Shown here piece after piece: positions 59,735-64,000 of a stretch of DNA of 64,000 bases. Below the pieces are notes generated by a model. It did not search any database, was not told where the DNA came from, and worked only from the letters and a program-made list of their open reading frames with translations. The translations under genes and the position numbers were made by a program. Within the stretch, counting starts at the first letter, position 1. Each line of letters begins with the position of its first letter. Source of the stretch: Kluyvera intermedia. GTDB taxonomy: Bacteria; Pseudomonadota; Gammaproteobacteria; Enterobacterales; Enterobacteriaceae. The DNA is taken from positions 744,001-808,000 of the forward strand of contig NZ_CP139986.1 in assembly GCF_034424175.1 (NCBI RefSeq). The letters are read 5' to 3'.

Positions 59735-60499
59735 TTACCTGGCGAGCAGCCGGTTTAACTGATGAAGAATGTCCTGCGTCTGGCCGTCCAGGCGCAGCAG
59801 ATAGAACAGATAAAACAGCGCCAGTACGACGATGCCGCCAGATAGAACATGCCGGATGGTCAGTCGGTTAATGAGCTGGTAGCGTCCGCCCTGGTTTTTT
59901 TTATCCTGGTGCAGCAGCGGAAAGGGTGCATCGCCGCGCAGTTTATGCAGGACGTGATACAGACGGCGGTATATCTGCTCAAACTCCCCTTGCTCCTGAG
60001 GCGCGACTTTATAACGCCCGCGAAAGCCCAGCGAAAAGCAGATATACAAAAACTCCAGCAGATCCTGGTAGCGTTTTGGCTCGCGCATCAGGCGCTCGAG
60101 CAGAATAAAGACCTTTTCACCACCCCAGGCTTCATTGTGGAAATGCACCAGTAACGACTGTTTGATCCATTCGTTCTTGTTGGACCAGCCATTACCCAGC
60201 GCCGCTTCATCAATAAAAGTACACAGGATGTAACGAAACGAGATAATCACGCCTGGCTCATAGCCCTGTTCCTGGAGTAACTGCTCCACCGCCTGCACAT
60301 CCGTCACCACCTGAGTGAATAAGTGTTCAGGCATGGCATGGCTGTTCATCCCTGCAACACGCATCACCATCCCCAGCAGCGGCGTGGCGGCGTCGATCAT
60401 CGGGTTCAGACTGTTGCCGCGAAGCGTAAGCTGGTACTGGCGGAGGCCTTCGCTTTTGTATCCGGGCAAATGGGGCCGGGACAGTGATAACTCATCCAT
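59735..60499 (-). CDS. tssL: T6SS membrane-complex protein TssL (DotU/IcmH)
   Basis: The 254-residue tail-anchored inner-membrane protein has a cytoplasmic helical hook domain: NPMIDAATPLLGMVMRV, YILCTFIDEAALGNGW, FHNEAWGGEKVFILLERL and FLYICFSLGFRGRYKV. One C-terminal helix (about 217-238, VLSGGIVVLALFYLFYLL) follows. It has no fused peptidoglycan-binding OmpA domain. With TssM and TssJ it forms the trans-envelope channel and docks TssK. It sits 4 bp after tssK and 8 bp before clpV. Confidence 0.95.
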   Translation of the reverse strand: MDELSLSRPHLPGYKSEGLRQYQLTLRGNSLNPMIDAATPLLGMVMRVAGMNSHAMPEHLFTQVVTDVQAVEQLLQEQGYEPGVIISFRYILCTFIDEAALGNGWSNKNEWIKQSLLVHFHNEAWGGEKVFILLERLMREPKRYQDLLEFLYICFSLGFRGRYKVAPQEQGEFEQIYRRLYHVLHKLRGDAPFPLLHQDKKNQGGRYQLINRLTIRHVLSGGIVVLALFYLFYLLRLDGQTQDILHQLNRLLAR

Positions 60500-60503
60500 C
60501 GCC

Positions 60504-61835
60504 TTATCCTCTTATGGCCCACAGTTGCATATTCAGATCCGGAAACGTACCGGATACATGCAGGGCGATGGCTCCTGCGGATGCCACATCCGCCCAGGCT
60601 GCTCCGCTCTTGTCCAGTTCGAAATAGCTGAAACCAGCATGGTATGGAAGCTGGCGGGGGGCAACCATCAGCGTATGCAGCCGTATGCCTGGGATTTGCA
60701 CACTGACCATATTGCGAATTTTTTCCGGTGAGGAGATTTTTGACTGCTGGATAAACTGGCGCTGGAGTTGCAGAGTCTCCATTTTCGCGGCCACTGCCAG
60801 TACAAAGGTGGCCGACTGCAACAGCGCTGAGTCATGTACATCAGCCTGCCAGATGCCATCGCGCAGATGCAGCGGCAGGTTAACCGCCCTGGGCGACAGG
60901 ACGGTATGCAGTGCCCGCTTCACTTCTGGCAACAATGTTTTGAATGTGTTCGTCAGATTACGGTGATCATAGACATCCAGTGGACAGGGCAGGCGGGATG
61001 GTTCGGTAAATGTCATCAGTTCGCCCAGCAGCCCGGCAAGATCGAGATAAAATGCTTCCGGATGAAGTTGTGGTCTGCGGGCGCGGTGGGTGAACCGGGT
61101 CTGGTTACGATTGAGCAGCTGCAGCATCATAAATTCCGCCACATCGGCAATACCGCTTTGCGCTGGAGAACCAATGCGATTAGCAAGGTCATTGGCCCGG
61201 CCGCCGACCGTTTCCTGTACTTCGCGAAGAAATTCACGCAGCCGTGCGCTGACATGGATGTTCTGGCAGCAGGGGATAAAATTATCATCCAGCATCAGAG
61301 AGCCATCTGCACGCTTGTCTTTGATACGACACAGTGGCAGCGTGACATACGCACTCATATCGTCTGCCCCGCTCATAATGCGGGGGGTTAACTGACCTAC
61401 CGTCAGTGCCCGCGCATCACCATTCTCTGAATGCAGATCCCGGACATCGGCATCGTTCAGCCGGTAACGCCCGACTTGTTGCCCGTAACTGACTTCGCCT
61501 CTCACATCGCTGGCGACGGGTAAGGCCAGATAGACATTACGGCTTTCTTCATCGGGAAAACTGTCCGGATGCAACGGGTCGGGTAGCGCATCCTGATCCG
61601 GAAGGGAGAACACCGTGCCATCCGGAAGCGTGCCCGATGCGCTGTCGAGCATGATTTTACCCTGCGCCAGCAACTCGTTGTTGATGGACAACTCCGTAAA
61701 TCCCCACGATAAATCATGAACGGCCTGGAAACGCAGATTATTCACATAATCATTATAACGTTGCTGCTGCTGGAGATGGTGCGGACGCATCAGAGTCCCT
61801 TCCCGCCACATCACCTTGTTTCGCGTGGTTGCCAT
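60504..61835 (-). CDS. tssK: T6SS baseplate protein TssK
   Basis: This 443-residue trimeric adaptor links the baseplate to the TssJLM complex. The conserved start is NKVMWREGTLMRPHHLQQQQRYND. The shell domain contains VYLALPVASDV, the middle has LDLAGLLGELMTF and FKTLLPEVKRALHTVL, and the C-terminus has YFELDKSGAAWADVASAGAIALHVSG. The length is typical of the family. It follows tssJ by 2 bp, so translation is likely coupled. Confidence 0.95.
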   Translation of the reverse strand: MATTRNKVMWREGTLMRPHHLQQQQRYNDYVNNLRFQAVHDLSWGFTELSINNELLAQGKIMLDSASGTLPDGTVFSLPDQDALPDPLHPDSFPDEESRNVYLALPVASDVRGEVSYGQQVGRYRLNDADVRDLHSENGDARALTVGQLTPRIMSGADDMSAYVTLPLCRIKDKRADGSLMLDDNFIPCCQNIHVSARLREFLREVQETVGGRANDLANRIGSPAQSGIADVAEFMMLQLLNRNQTRFTHRARRPQLHPEAFYLDLAGLLGELMTFTEPSRLPCPLDVYDHRNLTNTFKTLLPEVKRALHTVLSPRAVNLPLHLRDGIWQADVHDSALLQSATFVLAVAAKMETLQLQRQFIQQSKISSPEKIRNMVSVQIPGIRLHTLMVAPRQLPYHAGFSYFELDKSGAAWADVASAGAIALHVSGTFPDLNMQLWAIRG

Positions 61836-61837
61836 CG

Positions 61838-62371
61838 TTAATCATCCTCTTTTTTCATTTCAATACTGCTCTGCCGGATATGTACCAGCAGGCGGTAGTT
61901 GTGTCCTGTTCCTTCCACCGCTTCGATTTGCTTCCACTGCGTGGTCTGGTCGTCGGAGAAGTAGGCAATTACGCCGATAAACTGCGTTTTCTCATCCATC
62001 TTCACCGATGGCAGAGTTTTTATTGTGTCGGGCAGCAGGCTGAAATCCTGGTGATCGATATAGTTCTTCCCCAGCGCCTCCGGTAACGGTGTGCTGGCGA
62101 GCTGGTCATAATCTGCAGCCTGCAATTTCGAATCATCACTCAGGTAAACCAGTTGTACGTCCACCGCAGCCGCTTCACCGTCCGCATTGATGTTGGCATC
62201 CGGCTCGGTCAGCAACGTAATCGTCACCTGTGAAGACTGGTCAGTTAGTTTGCCGACCTGAATATTCGGGTTTTTGATGATCTGGCCGATTTTTTTAGCT
62301 GTTTCACAACCAGTTAAAGCGACGGTGAGCAATGCCACTGCAATCCAGGCACGGCAAAAACGCCTGGTCAT
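61838..62371 (-). CDS. tssJ: T6SS outer-membrane lipoprotein TssJ
   Basis: The 177-residue lipoprotein has a lipobox LTGC with the lipidated Cys at residue 22 (signal RRFCRAWIAVALLTVALTG). Glu, not Asp, at +2 fits sorting to the outer membrane. The mature transthyretin-like beta sandwich has VTITLLTEPDANINADGEAAAVDVQLVYL, with the loop that binds TssM, and DDQTTQWKQIEAVEGTGHNYRLLVHI. Its start overlaps the stop of the FHA-domain gene by 4 bp. Confidence 0.95.
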   Translation of the reverse strand: MTRRFCRAWIAVALLTVALTGCETAKKIGQIIKNPNIQVGKLTDQSSQVTITLLTEPDANINADGEAAAVDVQLVYLSDDSKLQAADYDQLASTPLPEALGKNYIDHQDFSLLPDTIKTLPSVKMDEKTQFIGVIAYFSDDQTTQWKQIEAVEGTGHNYRLLVHIRQSSIEMKKEDD

Positions 62372-63657
62372 GCTTCCGGCTCCCGCTGTTTTTCACGAAG
62401 TACCCGGTCATAGACCTGGGCATACACTTCGTTAAACAGCATCTCAAAGCCCTGCTGGCGGCTGGAAGCCAGCTCATCGTAATAATCGCAGTACATCTGC
62501 CAGGCTCCGGCACCATCCAGCGGCTTGCGCAGTTCATGGCTGCGGCGGTACTGCACAAAACGGCGCATCAGGCTCTGCGGCGAGAAGGCGTCCAGCAGTA
62601 CGCGCAGCGATTCCACAATAGCGGCGCGGTTGGCTTCTTCGTGATGGCGTATATTGCGCAGGCTCTCGCTGACGGCAGCAGGCGCGGCGAGATGAACCGG
62701 GCTTTTACCTTCAGCAAACAGCACGTCCAGCGCGGTGGCGTAGTCTATATTCAGGCGCAGCGGATTATCTTCAAGCGGGCGCAGATGTTTGTCAGACAGG
62801 CTGTTGCGGTGCTGCTGTAGCTCAAGCAGGCCTTTAACTGTCGCCTGCAATGTCCTTCCCGCTTCTTCCAGAAAACCATCGGCATCCTCCGTATTATGTA
62901 CGCTAAGCGTTCCGCCCAATCCCCGCAGCAACGGGGTGACTGCGAGATGGCGCCGTGCCGCATCTGCCGCTGAAATCGCGTCATCATCGGCATCCTGCGG
63001 ATCGGCATACATTGACGGCAGATCCATAAACGGCGTGTTGATCCCGCCATGCGTGACCGGATCGGACAACGGGGCGGATGGCCGGGCAGGCGTGATAGCA
63101 GCAAGAGAATCATCCCTCGTGGTCAGACTTTCAGTCTGCAGCGCCTGCAACGGATCGGTGGAAAAGCCATTAACAACGGTATCTTCAAGCTGGTGGCGGG
63201 CCGGTATCCCCGGATATTCCGGTGCACCGTCAGTGGATAGCAACGTGTCTGAGAGAATGTCGTGGTTAGAAACAATGGTTTCAGGGGTGGCCATCTCTTC
63301 GTCGTAATGCCGCATCCCGCCCTGGTTTAGATAAACCCGGAGTATCAGATGTCCCGTCTGGATCTCATCGCCCTGGCGTAACTGCACCAGATCCGAGGCT
63401 ACCGTGACTTTGGCTTGGTTTAGCCATAGTGGTGTAGCCAGCGGATGCAGGCAGAATGCTCCATCATGCAGACTGATGGTGAACGCTTTCGCTGGAATAT
63501 CCTGATGCCTGTCCTGAATCGGCCAGTGGCACTCACTGGTGTGGCCCACATCCCCGCCCTGTGTGAACAGACACCGTGCCGAGCGCCCGCTTTCCAGTTC
63601 ACTGCCGTTAACGACATGCAGTGAAAGCGTCTGTTGCCGCGCTTTTCCTTCCGCCAT
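62368..63657 (-). CDS. tagH: FHA-domain T6SS protein TagH-type
   Basis: This 429-residue cytosolic protein has an N-terminal forkhead-associated-like domain (about 10-110; ARCLFTQGGDVGHTSECHWPIQD, IQTGHLILRVYL) that would bind phosphothreonine. An acidic, disordered-looking linker (about 115-245) follows, then a conserved C-terminal helical domain typical of T6SS FHA proteins (SPQSLMRRFVQYRRSHELRKPLDGAGAWQMYCDYYDELASS). It may control assembly through Thr phosphorylation, but no PpkA kinase or PppA phosphatase is visible in this window. I chose the ATG at 63657, 6 bases after GGAG; one 12 bases upstream is possible. Confidence 0.88.
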   Translation of the reverse strand: MAEGKARQQTLSLHVVNGSELESGRSARCLFTQGGDVGHTSECHWPIQDRHQDIPAKAFTISLHDGAFCLHPLATPLWLNQAKVTVASDLVQLRQGDEIQTGHLILRVYLNQGGMRHYDEEMATPETIVSNHDILSDTLLSTDGAPEYPGIPARHQLEDTVVNGFSTDPLQALQTESLTTRDDSLAAITPARPSAPLSDPVTHGGINTPFMDLPSMYADPQDADDDAISAADAARRHLAVTPLLRGLGGTLSVHNTEDADGFLEEAGRTLQATVKGLLELQQHRNSLSDKHLRPLEDNPLRLNIDYATALDVLFAEGKSPVHLAAPAAVSESLRNIRHHEEANRAAIVESLRVLLDAFSPQSLMRRFVQYRRSHELRKPLDGAGAWQMYCDYYDELASSRQQGFEMLFNEVYAQVYDRVLREKQREPEA

Positions 63658-63681
63658 ATCATGCTCCATAATAGTTATATT

Positions 63682-64000
63682 TTACTCCCTGACTCGGATG
63701 GTGACTGAGGGATGTTCTCCCGGATCGCCGAGAAATGACGTCCAGCCTAGCAGTGCGCTCTTGTTATCACCCAGCCGCATGGTGCTCACCTGTTCCGGCG
63801 CCAGCCCCAGGTACAAATCCCAGGCAAGCTGATCGCGCAGGACGAAGGAGACAAACATCGCCAACGACAGAAAGTTTTCTCCTGACGGCAGGAACGAGAG
63901 AAATTGTTTACGACTCAGGTTGTTAATGCTTAACTGAAATTTACCGCTGAGATCGGGAACACTCGTCCCGAGGACAAAATTGCCTAGCACCGATCGACAG
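63682..64000 (-). CDS. tssG: T6SS baseplate protein TssG, C-terminal part (5' end outside window)
   Basis: About 106 residues are visible, running off the right edge. The segment has the TssG pattern: GNFVLGTSVPDLSGKFQLSINNL, LPSGENFLSLAMFVSFVLRDQLAWDLYLGL, then a terminal LLGWTSFLGDPGE and a strand. TssG, with TssE, TssF and TssK, forms the baseplate wedge. The stop is 24 bp before the FHA gene start, in the same operon. Confidence 0.85.
   Translation of the reverse strand, partial: CRSVLGNFVLGTSVPDLSGKFQLSINNLSRKQFLSFLPSGENFLSLAMFVSFVLRDQLAWDLYLGLAPEQVSTMRLGDNKSALLGWTSFLGDPGEHPSVTIRVRE

Noticed and set aside
1..64000. Prophage, insertion sequence, CRISPR array, tRNA or rRNA genes
   Set aside because: No integrase or transposase, no regularly spaced repeats and no cloverleaf-like or rRNA sequence were found by reading; short elements could be missed without a covariance search.

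Overview
The window is a chromosomal segment of an enteric gammaproteobacterium (Enterobacteriaceae). The backbone genes and their order (ygiN-mdaB-qseCB-ygiW-parC-plsC-ftsP-ygiQ-yqhG-dkgA-yqhD-yqhC-yghB-metC-exbBD, then yqhA, yghZ, yghW, yghU, gss) match the E. coli/Salmonella group at near-identical protein lengths. A LacY-like/GH88 pair, a xyloside cluster, a fim operon with a LuxR-type gene in front, and a type VI secretion (T6SS) cluster are inserted between backbone genes. Citrobacter is my best guess for the genus; this is an inference from gene content, not a search result. REP/BIME units and an ERIC element fit an enterobacterial chromosome. I see no tRNA, rRNA, CRISPR array, IS element or prophage.

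Layout. 1-1555: end of a LacY-type sugar transporter and an unsaturated glucuronyl hydrolase. 1600-21094: conserved backbone, covering K+-binding Kbp, quinone redox enzymes (YgiN, MdaB), the QseBC two-component system divergent from ygiW, topoisomerase IV subunit ParC, PlsC, FtsP, YgiQ, YqhG, the YqhC-YqhD-DkgA aldehyde detoxification locus, YghB, MetC and ExbBD. 21331-25906: a chemoreceptor with an unusual multi-helix membrane sensor, then a xyloside symporter with a GH43 beta-xylosidase. 25879-27331: three unrecognised genes. 27402-34362: yqhA, yghZ, yghW, then a thiol/polyamine block (yghU, a DsbA-like protein, glutathionylspermidine synthetase/amidase, an aminotransferase). 34410-38494: a 29-residue membrane protein, a YdeP-like molybdoenzyme, a YeaR-like protein under a probable NsrR site, and a deoxynucleoside kinase.

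38495-46470: an AT-rich region, a LuxR-type regulator and a full fimAICDFGH operon. The proteins look orthologous to E. coli type 1 pili, but no fimB/fimE recombinase and no convincing invertible switch is visible. FimH has Lys at position 137 and Met at 52, where E. coli has Tyr and Ile.

46705-64000: most of a T6SS cluster, all on the minus strand. In transcription order it runs tssG (cut by the window edge), FHA protein, tssJ, tssK, tssL, clpV, tagO/vasI, tssA, tssM, vasL-type gene, hcp, then an AT-rich effector module. The module holds a predicted peptidoglycan-cleaving effector (lytic transglycosylase-like plus LysM-like) followed by two tandem copies of a gene pair: an LprI-like four-cysteine periplasmic protein and a small two-cysteine exported protein. 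I read these as duplicated immunity genes. This module is the best candidate here for a little-described system.
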